A DNA stretch of 25,000 nt from Botryococcus braunii (GCA_002005505.1 KV908423.1:1-25000); one strand, 5' to 3'; numbered from the stretch's first letter, positions 8,619-17,888 are shown. Made by a program: numbers and translations. Notes: generated from the letters alone by a model not told the origin.

Positions 8619-8645
8619 TGTAACGTTCCGAGTGCGAAGGGTCCG
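8619..8645 (+). repeat. Truncated 27-bp 3' LTR of element B
   Basis: Starts TGTAACGTTCCGAGTGCGAA directly after the polypurine tract and equals the first 27 bases of the 189-bp family-2 LTR in B's orientation. It stops where element D begins. Its last five bases, GTCCG (8641-8645), should be the left copy of D's target duplication; the right copy is outside the window. Confidence 0.88.
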
Positions 8646-8834
8646 TGTAGTATCTTGCTTGTCTCAAGTTCGTGTGAGAATGACCTCACACAGGTGCGAC
8701 CCGTCTGATTGCACCCCGCCAGCCAAGCTGGCCAGATTACGTAATGAGGTCATCGTACCCCGCTCTCCGATCACGCGCTATCGGCTCGATGCCGATCGGC
8801 TCCCTAACGGACCCTTCGCACTCGGAACGTTACA
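8646..8834 (-). repeat. 3' LTR of element D (189 bp)
   Basis: Runs from TGTAGTATC to CGTTACA and is identical by eye to the two LTRs of C (9586-9774 and 15541-15729). It contains the palindrome ATTACGTAAT at 8736-8745 and several short hairpins described under the 5' LTR of C. Confidence 0.95.
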
Positions 8835-9455
8835 CCCTCCCCCACGTAGGCTCAAGCCGTCTCGGATTGAGGGGGATGCATCTCCCACACAGGAAGCACT
8901 ACAGTCAAGAGTGTATCACGTCCTGACCAGCCACCTTCGCAGGAAGCCCTACAGACAAGAGTCCCATACCTCTTGCCCAGCCACCCGCCACCCTAGTCCC
9001 GGCAGACTAGTGGTAACGACAATCCACACCCATGCTCATTTGGACTGCCCGCGGAGCACTCCCGGAAGTACAACCTCCGTCACCAGAAATCCATCTGGCT
9101 AATCAAGCTATTGGGGGTTTCACTGACCATCACCATAGCGCTTAGAGTACATGGTTACTCTAGAGTCACAACCCACCATCAGCAGAGACTCTCAGACACC
9201 GAGTCCAGGACCCGGGGTGCACCATGCCCTTGAGACTATCTGAGGTGCTACTAAGTCCGCAGTGAACGGAATAGGGCCCTTCCACATGGCATAGCCAGGG
9301 ACAGGGAGGAGCTATTGAGTAGGACGACATGTTGAACAACGCAACCACTTCGCCGCTAACGAGGGATGTCCCGTCGACTGGACATGTGGATCGAATGCCA
9401 CGACCCCCGAAGTGACAACAGCCCGACTCAAGGCCATTTGTGTGTCTCCTGGGTC
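8835..9455 (-). other. 3' untranslated region and polypurine tract of element D
   Basis: 621 bp between the LTR and the pol stop. The polypurine tract (8835-8847) reads ACGTGGGGGAGGG on the minus strand, one base different from the AGGTGGGGGAGGG of B and C (change at 8846). No coding frame is supported. Confidence 0.8.
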
Positions 9456-9585
9456 CTAGCCCGTCTTGACCCGTGCCCAATACTCCTTCAACGCCCCAGG
9501 GGCATTCCGCAAGTTCGCCTCTGATTCCCACGTGTCATGTTCAGGGGAGTATCCCACCCACCGAACCAGGAACTCATACGAGCGG
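9456..9585 (-). pseudogene. pol: Element D pol, C-terminal piece (end of chromodomain)
   Basis: About 42 codons matching the last residues of C pol (from RSYEFLVRW to VKTG and the TAG stop). They cover the second half of the chromodomain, including the two Trp positions. The reading is interrupted at 9585 by element C and resumes at 15730; the AGCGG target duplication lies at the joint. Because it is separated from its promoter and from the rest of pol, it is not expected to be translated. Confidence 0.88.
9581..9585. repeat. Target-site duplication AGCGG, left copy (element C)
   Basis: AGCGG directly left of the C 3' LTR; the same five bases occur at 15730-15734 directly right of the C 5' LTR. 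In intact pol (10521-10525) AGCGG occurs once. Five bases is the usual duplication for Ty3/gypsy integrases. Confidence 0.95.
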
Positions 9586-9774
9586 TGTAGTATCTTGCTT
9601 GTCTCAAGTTCGTGTGAGAATGACCTCACACAGGTGCGACCCGTCTGATTGCACCCCGCCAGCCAAGCTGGCCAGATTACGTAATGAGGTCATCGTACCC
9701 CGCTCTCCGATCACGCGCTATCGGCTCGATGCCGATCGGCTCCCTAACGGACCCTTCGCACTCGGAACGTTACA
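9586..9774 (-). repeat. 3' LTR of element C (189 bp)
   Basis: TGTAGTATC...CGTTACA, identical by eye to 15541-15729. It is bounded by AGCGG on the left and the polypurine tract on the right. Confidence 0.96.
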
Positions 9775-9787
9775 CCCTCCCCCACCT
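9775..9787 (-). other. Polypurine tract of element C
   Basis: Minus strand reads AGGTGGGGGAGGG immediately upstream of the 3' LTR, as expected for the plus-strand primer. Confidence 0.85.
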
Positions 9788-10395
9788 AGGCTCAAGCCGT
9801 CTCGGATTGAGGGGGATGCATCTCCCACACAGGAAGCACTACAGTCAAGAGTGTATCACGTCCTGACCAGCCACCTTCGCAGGAAGCCCTACAGACAAGA
9901 GTCCCATACCTCTTGCCCAGCCACCCGCCACCCTAGTCCCGGCAGACTAGTGGTAACGACAATCCACACCCATGCTCATTTGGACTGCCCGCGGAGCACT
10001 CCCGGAAGTACAACCTCCGTCACCAGAAATCCATCTGGCTAATCAAGCTATTGGGGGCTTCACTGACCATCACCATAGCGCTTAGAGTACATGGTTACTC
10101 TAGAGTCACAACCCACCATCAGCAGAGACTCTCAGACACCGAGTCCAGGACCCGGGGTGCACCATGCCCTTGAGACTATCTGAGGTGCTACTAAGTCCGC
10201 AGTGAACGGAATAGGGCCCTTCCACATGGCATAGCCAGGGACAGGGAGGAGCTATTGAGTAGGACGACATGTTGAACAACGCAACCACTTCGCCGCTAAC
10301 GAGGGATGTCCCGTCGACTGGACATGTGGATCGAATGCCACGACCCCCGAAGTGACAACAGCCCGACTCAAGGCCATTTGTGTGTCTCCTGGGTC
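9788..10395 (-). other. 3' untranslated region of element C
   Basis: Same non-coding segment as in B and D, including the 23-bp repeat with 50-bp period. I see no protein or structural RNA that I can name. Long frames crossing it on either strand recur only because the DNA is repeated. Confidence 0.75.
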
Positions 10396-13300
10396 CTAGC
10401 CCGTCTTGACCCGTGCCCAATACTCCTTCAACGCCCCAGGGGCATTCCGCAAGTTCGCCTCTGATTCCCACGTGTCATGTTCAGGGGAGTATCCCACCCA
10501 CCGAACCAGGAACTCATACGAGCGGCGAGCCTTCCGGTGGTGAAGAATTTTCTCCACCTCGTACTCGTCCTCCCCCTCCAGCACCTCAGCAGGTGGTGGT
10601 GGTTGGACACTGCCATCCCGGCGGTATCGTTCCAGCCGTGACACATGGAACACGTCATGTATCCTCCAGCGTGCCGGGAGGATCAACTCATAGGAGTTGC
10701 CTCCAACAGACTTGGCAATTTGGAACGGCCCGACCCACCGAGGCAACAGCTTCGGTGTGCCCTCTTTGAACCTTAGGTTCTTAGCCGACAACAGGACCCA
10801 ATCTCCTGGAGCGAACGTGACATCCTTACGCTTCGTGTTAGCGTAACGTGCCTGGCGTTCCGTCGCAATGCGATGTGTGCGCCGAGCTTCTGCCACTAAA
10901 CGCTGAATGCGTTGGACAAAGCTCGAGGCAGCCGGGACCCTGAACTCTGGCAGCACCGATACTGGTAGGTACGGGTGATGACCATAGTTCAACATGAACG
11001 GCGTGAAGCCTGTGCTGGAGTGCTCTGCATTGTTGATAGCAAACTCAGCACACGACAGCTTCTCGTCCCAGTCAGTCTGTGACTTAGACACATACATGCG
11101 GAGCATGTCCTCAAGAACACGGTTCACACGCTCTGTCTGCCCATCCGTCTGAGGATGATACGCCGTGGACATGGCCTGCTTGGTCCCAAGCATCCGACAC
11201 AAGGCTCGAGTGAAGTGGCTGGTGAACAGGGGATCCCTGTCAGACACCACTTTCCTAGGCACTCCGTGGAGCTTCCAAATGTGATCCACAAACAGCTTCG
11301 CTGTCTGCTCAGCAGTCGCCGTGGTCTGCGTAGCCACCAAATGAACCATCTTCGTCAGCTTGTCCACCACCACCAGGATGGCATCATGCCCTTCCGCGGT
11401 GCGAGGCAACTGGGTGATGAAGTCCATGGTCACCGTGTCCCACGGTTTATGCGGAAGCTCAAGGGGATGCAACAGCCCCGAAGGCTTTGCATGCCTTGCC
11501 TTGTTCTTCTGGCAGAGGTGACAGTGAGTCACGTACTGCGTCACATCCTGTGTCATCGTCGGCCACCAATAATGGCGGGCAACCAGCTTCAGGGTTTTGT
11601 TCACACCTTGGTGTCCAGCATACGGGCTATCATGCATTTCTTCCATAAGGTGGGATCTAAGCCCAAATGCATGCGGCACAACAATCTTTCCTTCGTGTAA
11701 CAGGAAGCCGTCGTGTGCGACCAGAGGCGCCACATTGCTAGGTTCCTTGAACCAAAGGTCTTCCTGATAACCACGCACAAACTTGTCCTTCCACGTCATG
11801 CCCTCTCCCCCACCTGAAGGAGGCCTAGACTCGTGTCCCACACCACGAGCCTCTGCAGCCAAGGGAGTACCCTGTGCCCGGGTAACGGCGCAAATGACAT
11901 CCCGAAGGGAGCGATTTGGAAGACAAGGGGGACCCTCCGAAACGTATGAACGAGTGGAACGAACCACAACCGCGTTCACCAATGAGTTGGGAGGTGGATA
12001 TCCCACCGGCGTGCGGCTCAGCGCATCGGCAACCACATTTGAGGCACCCGCCATATGTTCCCATGTGAAATGGAACCGGGAGAGAAACTCTGCCCAACGT
12101 GTCTGGCGGCGGCTCAACTGTGCCACAGTATCAAGGTAGGTAATAGCCTTGTGGTCAGTGACCACGCGGAACTCCGGCCCACCTTCAAGATAACAGCGCC
12201 ACACCGTTAAGGCGTGAACCACTGCTAGCAGCTCTTGCTCCCCAGTAGGATAATTGATTTCTGCCGGTGTGAGGCGACGACTCTCAAAGGCAATGGGGCG
12301 GCCCTCTTGATATAAGACGGCCCCTAGACCTGCCAAGGAGGCATCCGTGTGCACCTCAAACGGCTTAGTGAAATCCGGGAAAGCTAAGCACGGAGCTTGA
12401 GTCAAAGCCTGCTTAATAGCATCAAAGGCTTGCTGACACGAGCTCTTCCAGTCCCAAAGGACACCCTTGCGAGTCATGCCATGCAGGGGCATGGCCAGCC
12501 TTGCAAAGTCCTTAATGAACTTACGGAAGTATGTTGCCAATCCAAGAAAGGATCGCAACTCCGGTAAGCACGTGGGCTTAGGCCAATTGTAGACTGCAGC
12601 AGTCTTGCGTGGATCAACCTTCACGCCCTCAGAAGAGACAATATGGCCCAAGTAAGCCACTTCAGACTTAGCGAAGGAGCACTTCTTCATGTTTGCATAG
12701 AGCTGATGCTCTCGAAGAAGCTCCAACACTTGCCGCAAATGCTGGCAATGCTCCTCTGGGGTCTTACTGTAGATGAGGATGTCATCTAAGTACACCAGGA
12801 CAAACTTATGCAGATACGGCCGGAATATTGTATTCATTGCCGTCTGAAAAGTTGCCGGCGCGTTCGTCAATCCGAACGGCAAGACACGCCAGTGAAACAA
12901 TCCGTCGGGTGTACGAAAGGCAGTCTTAGGTACATCCTCGTCGGATATCCGGATCTGATGGTACCCTGATGTCAAGTCCAGACTTGTAAACAAGGTCGCA
13001 CCTTGAAGCTGATCCAGTGCATCATCAATGCGTGGCATTGGGTACTTGTTCTTGACGGTGAGTTTGTTCAGTGCGCGATAATCTATGACCATCCGCAAAC
13101 CCCCGTCCTTCTTCTGGACAAACAGGATCGGTGCACCGTAAGGAGAAGTCGAAGGTTCTATGAACTTCTTCTCTAGGAGCAGCTTCACCTGCCTCTCAGC
13201 TTCCATCACCTCCGAACGAGACAGTCGGTAGAAGGGTCGTGATGGAGGCTTCGCGTGTGGATCAATCAGAGGGATTGTGTGAGAAACCCCAGGACGGTCA

Positions 13301-13950
13301 GGGGGAAGCCCTGGCACGTCTTCAGGGAAGACATCTGCAAACTCTTGTAGCAAAGAGTGCACACTCACAGGTACTTCCACAAGCGATGCTTCAGAAGACA
13401 GCAATTGCGTTACAGATGATAAGAACGTTTTACACCCCGCGCGCGCAAGACGCTTGGCCTGTACCATCGTTATGACTAACTTCTTTACATCTGTACAATC
13501 AGAGTCAGTCATGGCGATGTTGTCCTTACATCGTAACCGAAAGGGCTTACCCTTCCTAGTGTACCCAGTGACACATTTGTCATCGAAGTTCACACTAGCA
13601 CGAGCTCTGGTCAACCATTGCTGCCCTAACAACACATCCCACTCACAGGAGTGAACATGCATCACTGTACAAGTTACAGCAGCAAAACGGTAACCCTGGA
13701 TCGTCACAGAGATTGTAACATGCCCAAGATGATCAACTTCCAGGCCATTGGCCATTTGCAACACTGCCTTCTCCGTGGGTGACTCTATTTGTAGACCAAG
13801 TCGATCCGCGAGCGCTGCACTGATGATGTTGCAGCTAGCTCCAGAGTCAGCCAATACCTGGCAGTGCACGCCTTGCACCTGGCCACCAAAAATCATAGTC
13901 AGCTTTTGCACCTCAGCATCTGGGTGGAAAGCATTAGCTATAATCTGCAT
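10396..13950 (-). CDS. pol: Element C pol: protease, reverse transcriptase, RNase H, integrase, chromodomain
   Basis: 1184 residues from an ATG at 13950, with no internal break. Aspartic protease is at about 20-130 (LADSGAS, D35; DVLLGQQW later). RT covers about 235-440 (SLDL D325, YLDD 387-390). RNase H is at about 530-645 (HTDAS D536, E573, VTDHK D599, ADALSR D642). The integrase zinc finger is HX6H...CX2C (H773, H780, C810, C813) and the catalytic triad is D843, D904, E940. A GPF module is at 1074-1076. A group I-like chromodomain (about 1128-1180) has aromatic positions Y1130, W1151 and W1161. The polyprotein copies element RNA and inserts it; the chromodomain should direct insertion to histone-methylated chromatin, in line with the nesting seen here. 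The frame equals that of gag, separated by TGA (13993-13995) and 14 sense codons before this ATG, so readthrough or reinitiation could produce it. Confidence 0.95.
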   Translation of the reverse strand: MQIIANAFHPDAEVQKLTMIFGGQVQGVHCQVLADSGASCNIISAALADRLGLQIESPTEKAVLQMANGLEVDHLGHVTISVTIQGYRFAAVTCTVMHVHSCEWDVLLGQQWLTRARASVNFDDKCVTGYTRKGKPFRLRCKDNIAMTDSDCTDVKKLVITMVQAKRLARAGCKTFLSSVTQLLSSEASLVEVPVSVHSLLQEFADVFPEDVPGLPPDRPGVSHTIPLIDPHAKPPSRPFYRLSRSEVMEAERQVKLLLEKKFIEPSTSPYGAPILFVQKKDGGLRMVIDYRALNKLTVKNKYPMPRIDDALDQLQGATLFTSLDLTSGYHQIRISDEDVPKTAFRTPDGLFHWRVLPFGLTNAPATFQTAMNTIFRPYLHKFVLVYLDDILIYSKTPEEHCQHLRQVLELLREHQLYANMKKCSFAKSEVAYLGHIVSSEGVKVDPRKTAAVYNWPKPTCLPELRSFLGLATYFRKFIKDFARLAMPLHGMTRKGVLWDWKSSCQQAFDAIKQALTQAPCLAFPDFTKPFEVHTDASLAGLGAVLYQEGRPIAFESRRLTPAEINYPTGEQELLAVVHALTVWRCYLEGGPEFRVVTDHKAITYLDTVAQLSRRQTRWAEFLSRFHFTWEHMAGASNVVADALSRTPVGYPPPNSLVNAVVVRSTRSYVSEGPPCLPNRSLRDVICAVTRAQGTPLAAEARGVGHESRPPSGGGEGMTWKDKFVRGYQEDLWFKEPSNVAPLVAHDGFLLHEGKIVVPHAFGLRSHLMEEMHDSPYAGHQGVNKTLKLVARHYWWPTMTQDVTQYVTHCHLCQKNKARHAKPSGLLHPLELPHKPWDTVTMDFITQLPRTAEGHDAILVVVDKLTKMVHLVATQTTATAEQTAKLFVDHIWKLHGVPRKVVSDRDPLFTSHFTRALCRMLGTKQAMSTAYHPQTDGQTERVNRVLEDMLRMYVSKSQTDWDEKLSCAEFAINNAEHSSTGFTPFMLNYGHHPYLPVSVLPEFRVPAASSFVQRIQRLVAEARRTHRIATERQARYANTKRKDVTFAPGDWVLLSAKNLRFKEGTPKLLPRWVGPFQIAKSVGGNSYELILPARWRIHDVFHVSRLERYRRDGSVQPPPPAEVLEGEDEYEVEKILHHRKARRSYEFLVRWVGYSPEHDTWESEANLRNAPGALKEYWARVKTG

Positions 13951-13992
13951 TGGACTTACATCAGCCCCCGCTTGGTCTGAAGGCCCATACCT

Positions 13993-15438
13993 TCAGGAAG
14001 CAGGTGCCTTGCCCTTGCCCTTGTCGTGGGCATCAGGCTTCTTGCAGAACTTGGCCGTGTGGCCCAGTTCCCCGCACTTGTAGCAGCGGCCTTCGCGCTT
14101 CATCCTCGCTGCATACGCGTTGGGCTGCGTGCCCGAAGGCCCAGCACCAGATCCATTCGAGCCCGGAGGCTTCCCAAAGGCAGCGCGCTTAGGAGGTGGA
14201 ATAGCATCCCCGTCTGCCAGGCGCTTGCCCTTGATCAAGGCCTTCAGCTCCTGAGTCTCCTTCTCGCTCGCTGCACCCGGCAACATACGCAAGAAGGATT
14301 CAGCTTCCTTGGCAGCTTGAACAACAATGTCAAGGTTACCAAGCTCGTTACGAACGAGTGAATCTCTTGTTAAAACCTCCAAAATGTTTGGTTTTAACCC
14401 CGCCCTAAAGTAGGCACACGCTTCAGGGCCCGAGATAGGATATTTGACAGCTTCAACCATGATAGCACGAAACATAGCATGGTAAGCTGCCACGGACTTA
14501 GTCTGCCTCAATCGCGCCAACCGTGGACGCACAGTATTTTCTACTTCCACTTCAACAAAATGAGCGAGAAGAGAAGTCTTGAAAATGGCAAAGTCCTTCA
14601 CATCCTTTCCCTGAACAGAAAGGGACCTTTTAAGGAGCGCCCATTCCTTAGCGGCTCGGCCAGTAAGGCAAAGGGACGCGTGGGACACTAATTCATCATC
14701 ACGAAGGCCCAAAATACACGAATAATCGTCAAATTGACCGAGCCAAGTGATTATGTCAGTCCCCTCCTTTTCCCCATTAAACAACGGAGCCGGTGGGCGC
14801 CGAAAGGGCCCACGTGAAGGTTCAGTTGTTCTCTTCGCATTGAATTCTGAATTCAACACGTCAACGGAAGGACCAGAAGTGGGGTGCCCACCTGCAACGC
14901 GTTGAGTCAGCACCGCAACTTCGGCCTCCAACATATCCACGCGATCCTCCGTACGACCCACGGAAGAATCCGTATCGAGCTCGGCAGCGATGAAGTACAA
15001 CTGCCAAACTCTCGTTTCGTATTCCAGTTTCGCCGTCGCGAGCCTCTGCATTTCGGCAAAATGCGCCACCGAGTCGAAACCCGGCTTAAAGCCGCCCTCT
15101 CCAGTTACCTGGAGGTGCAGCTGCGTCGACAGCTTCGCTAAGTGAACCTCGACCGGCTCAAGCTTCTCGAAATAGTCACCGATTTCACGAACCAGTTGCT
15201 GCGTAGCGATCTCGGCACTAGGAAGTGCTTGGATCTCCACGAGCTTCTGTTTCGTGAAAGCGCGACAATTTTCGTAGCTCAAGCCGTTCGAAAGGTCCGG
15301 GACTCGGGGATTTTTCCTGGCCCAAGTGGGCCACGAGTCGTCCCAAACCGTCCCAATAGCACACCTCCTCGTAGGAGGCACGGTTACAAATGTATTTCGC
15401 AACCCCTGCGGCACTTCGACAAGTGTCCGGAGTGCCAT
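13993..15438 (-). CDS. gag: Element C Gag (capsid and nucleocapsid)
   Basis: 481 residues from the first ATG at 15438; the frame is open slightly farther upstream only through a GTG at 15495. The first 200 residues hold a charged, probably helical or coiled-coil stretch (around EDRVDMLEAEVAVLTQ). The capsid-type Gag domain follows an APLFNGEKEG motif, with WLGQFDDY and a central block typical of Ty3/gypsy Gag. One CCHC zinc knuckle (CYKCGELGHTAKFC, about residues 452-465) marks the nucleocapsid end, followed by a short Lys-rich tail. Gag forms the cytoplasmic particle and packages element RNA. The TGA stop is followed in the same frame by pol. Element D has the same gag end (24825-25000). Confidence 0.92.
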   Translation of the reverse strand: MALRTLVEVPQGLRNTFVTVPPTRRCAIGTVWDDSWPTWARKNPRVPDLSNGLSYENCRAFTKQKLVEIQALPSAEIATQQLVREIGDYFEKLEPVEVHLAKLSTQLHLQVTGEGGFKPGFDSVAHFAEMQRLATAKLEYETRVWQLYFIAAELDTDSSVGRTEDRVDMLEAEVAVLTQRVAGGHPTSGPSVDVLNSEFNAKRTTEPSRGPFRRPPAPLFNGEKEGTDIITWLGQFDDYSCILGLRDDELVSHASLCLTGRAAKEWALLKRSLSVQGKDVKDFAIFKTSLLAHFVEVEVENTVRPRLARLRQTKSVAAYHAMFRAIMVEAVKYPISGPEACAYFRAGLKPNILEVLTRDSLVRNELGNLDIVVQAAKEAESFLRMLPGAASEKETQELKALIKGKRLADGDAIPPPKRAAFGKPPGSNGSGAGPSGTQPNAYAARMKREGRCYKCGELGHTAKFCKKPDAHDKGKGKAPAS

Positions 15439-15526
15439 CGCAAACCCCAGGTTTACGACCACGGACCCCAGGTCCGTAAAACACACAAGATACACGAGAA
15501 ATCGAAAACCCCAGGTTTTAGAATTA
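15439..15526 (-). other. Leader of element C between primer-binding site and gag
   Basis: 88 bp of untranslated leader. It carries TGGGGTTTTCGAT on the minus strand (15501-15513), a 13-base word also present in the leader of element A (6932-6944) at a similar distance from the primer-binding site. It may contain the packaging signal, but this is unproven. Confidence 0.55.
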
Positions 15527-15538
15527 TCGCCGATACCA
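15527..15538 (-). other. Primer-binding site of element C
   Basis: TGGTATCGGCGA on the minus strand, two bases inside the 5' LTR, identical over 12 bases to element A although the two families are distant. It matches the 3' end of a tRNA ending GATACCA. The plant initiator tRNA agrees over the last seven bases only. Confidence 0.75.
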
Positions 15539-15540
15539 AA

Positions 15541-15729
15541 TGTAGTATCTTGCTTGTCTCAAGTTCGTGTGAGAATGACCTCACACAGGTGCGACCCGTC
15601 TGATTGCACCCCGCCAGCCAAGCTGGCCAGATTACGTAATGAGGTCATCGTACCCCGCTCTCCGATCACGCGCTATCGGCTCGATGCCGATCGGCTCCCT
15701 AACGGACCCTTCGCACTCGGAACGTTACA
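15541..15729 (-). repeat. 5' LTR of element C (189 bp), with dense palindromes
   Basis: Identical by eye to 9586-9774. It contains the perfect palindrome ATTACGTAAT (15631-15640, a bZIP-type TTACGTAA core) and a 7-bp stem hairpin GTGTGAG/CTCACAC (15567-15586) close to the primer-binding side. It also has a 6-bp stem GCCAGC/GCTGGC (15613-15627) and overlapping inverted words around GCCGATCGGC (15675-15695). I see no clear TATA box, so promoter placement is uncertain. Confidence 0.95.
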
Positions 15730-15734
15730 AGCGG
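15730..15734. repeat. Target-site duplication AGCGG, right copy (element C)
   Basis: Directly follows the 5' LTR of C and repeats 9581-9585. The sequence after it continues D pol in phase. Confidence 0.95.
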
Positions 15735-17888
15735 CGAGCCTTCCGGTGGTGAAGAATTTTCTCCACCTCGTACTCGTCCTCCCCCTCCAGCACCTCAGCA
15801 GGTGGTGGTGGTTGGACACTGCCATCCCGGCGGTATCGTTCCAGCCGTGACACATGGAACACGTCATGTATCCTCCAGCGTGCCGGGAGGATCAACTCAT
15901 AGGAGTTGCCTCCAACAGACTTGGCAATTTGGAACGGCCCGACCCACCGAGGCAACAGCTTCGGTGTGCCCTCTTTGAACCTTAGGTTCTTAGCCGACAA
16001 CAGGACCCAATCTCCTGGAGCGAACGTGACATCCTTACGCTTCGTGTTAGCGTAACGTGCCTGGCGTTCCGTCGCAATGCGATGTGTGCGCCGAGCTTCT
16101 GCCACTAAACGCTGAATGCGTTGGACAAAGCTCGAGGCAGCCGGGACCCTGAACTCTGGCAGCACCGATACTGGTAGGTACGGGTGATGACCATAGTTCA
16201 ACATGAACGGCGTGAAGCCTGTGCTGGAGTGCTCTGCATTGTTGATAGCAAACTCAGCACACGACAGCTTCTCGTCCCAGTCAGTCTGTGACTTAGACAC
16301 ATACATGCGGAGCATGTCCTCAAGAACACGGTTCACACGCTCTGTCTGCCCATCCGTCTGAGGATGATACGCCGTGGACATGGCCTGCTTGGTCCCAAGC
16401 ATCCGACACAAGGCTCGAGTGAAGTGGCTGGTGAACAGGGGATCCCTGTCAGACACCACTTTCCTAGGCACTCCGTGGAGCTTCCAAATGTGATCCACAA
16501 ACAGCTTCGCTGTCTGCTCAGCCGTCGCCGTGGTCTGCGTAGCCACCAAGTGAACCATCTTCGACAGCTTGTCCACCACAACCAGTATGGCATCATGCCC
16601 ATCCCTGGTGCGAGGCAACTGGGTGATGAAGTCCATGGTCACCGTGTCCCACGGTTTATGCGGAAGCTCAAGGGGATGCAACAGCCCCGAAGGCTTTGCA
16701 TGCCTTGCCTTGTTCTTCTGGCAGAGGTGACAGTGAGTCACGTACTGCGTCACATCCTGTGTCATCGTCGGCCACCAATAATGGCGGGCAACCAGCTTCA
16801 GGGTTTTGTTCACACCTTGGTGTCCAGCATACGGGCTATCATGCATTTCTTCCATAAGGTGGGATCTAAGCCCAAATGCATGCGGCACAACAATCTTTCC
16901 TTCGTGTAACAGGAAGCCGTCGTGTGCGACCAGAGGCGCCACATTGCTAGGTTCCTTGAACCAAAGGTCTTCCTGATAACCACGCACAAACTTGTCCTTC
17001 CACGTCATGCCCTCTCCCCCACCTGAAGGAGGCCTAGACTCGTGTCCCATACCACGAGCCTCTGCAGCCAAGGGAGTACCCTGTGCCCGGGTAACGGCGC
17101 AAATGACATCCCGAAGGGAGCGATTTGGAAGACAAGGGGGACCCTCCGAAACGTATGAACGAGTGGAACGAACCACAACAGTGTTCACCAATGAGTTTGG
17201 AGGTGAATATCCCACCGGCGTGCGGCTCAGCGCATCGGCAACCACATTTGAGGCACCCGCCATATGTTCCCATGTGAAATGGAACCGGGAGAGAAACTCT
17301 GCCCAACGTGTCTGGCGGCGGCTCAACTGTGCCACAGTATCAAGGTAGGTAATAGCCTTGTGGTCAGTGACCACGCGGAACTCCGGCCCACCTTCAAGAT
17401 AACAGCGCCACACCGTTAAGGCGTGAACCACTGCTAGCAGCTCTTGCTCCCCAGTAGGATAATTGATTTCTGCCGGTGTGAGGCGACGACTCTCAAAGGC
17501 AATGGGGCGGCCCTCTTGATATAAGACGGCCCCTAGACCTGCCAAGGAGGCATCCGTGTGCACCTCAAACGGCTTAGTGAAATCCGGGAAAGCTAAGCAC
17601 GGAGCTTGAGTCAAAGCCTGCTTAATAGCATCAAAGGCTTGCTGACACGAGCTCTTCCAGTCCCAAAGGACACCCTTGCGAGTCATGCCATGCAGGGGCA
17701 TGGCCAGCCTTGCAAAGTCCTTAATGAACTTACGGAAGTATGTTGCCAATCCAAGAAAGGATCGCAACTCCGGTAAGCACGTGGGCTTAGGCCAATTGTA
17801 GACTGCAGCAGTCTTGCGTGGATCAACCTTCACGCCCTCAGAAGAGACAATATGGCCCAAGTAAGCCACTTCAGACTTAGCGAAGGAG

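Larger units (their letters stand above)
7455..8645 (+). mobile_element. Element B: 3' part of a family-2 chromovirus
   Basis: Plus-strand remnant holding the integrase C-terminus and chromodomain (to 7997), the 3' UTR, the polypurine tract and the first 27 bp of the 3' LTR. It is cut on the left by element A, which inserted within codons for the integrase tail, and on the right by element D, which inserted into its LTR. It is nearly identical to C and D in the shared region (two D-specific substitutions seen in the untranslated part). The rest of B should lie outside the window on both sides. Confidence 0.92.
7868..9585. repeat. Large inverted repeat (778-bp arms, 162-bp spacer) formed by B and D
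   Basis: 7868-8645 is the reverse complement of 8808-9585 without indels; I see two mismatches (at 8846 and 9118 in the D arm). The spacer 8646-8807 is the part of D's LTR not shared with the 27-bp LTR stub of B. The pairing continues beyond element C, since 15730 onward mirrors B down to 7455. Transcription through both arms would give RNA able to fold into a long hairpin. Confidence 0.93.
9586..15729 (-). mobile_element. Element C: complete, apparently intact family-2 chromovirus
   Basis: 6144 bp with two 189-bp LTRs that I read as identical, a 5-bp target duplication on each side, a primer-binding site, an open gag, an open pol with all catalytic motifs, a 3' UTR and a polypurine tract. 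Identical LTRs mean very recent insertion. It lies inside the chromodomain-coding part of D in the same orientation, so the D and C copies of the LTR and 3' UTR form a 940-bp direct tandem repeat (8646-9585 and 9586-10525). It is the best candidate in the window for an autonomous, currently mobile element. Confidence 0.96.

Noticed and set aside
8608..9102. 164-codon frame crossing the B/D junction, with relatives at 8351-8689 and 9473-10042
   Set aside because: It runs antisense to the 3' UTR and across an insertion junction; it is a by-product of the palindrome.
8646..10525. Simple local tandem duplication as the origin of the 940-bp repeat
   Set aside because: The matching LTR at 15541-15729 and the AGCGG duplication on both sides of 9586-15729 show a full-length insertion instead.
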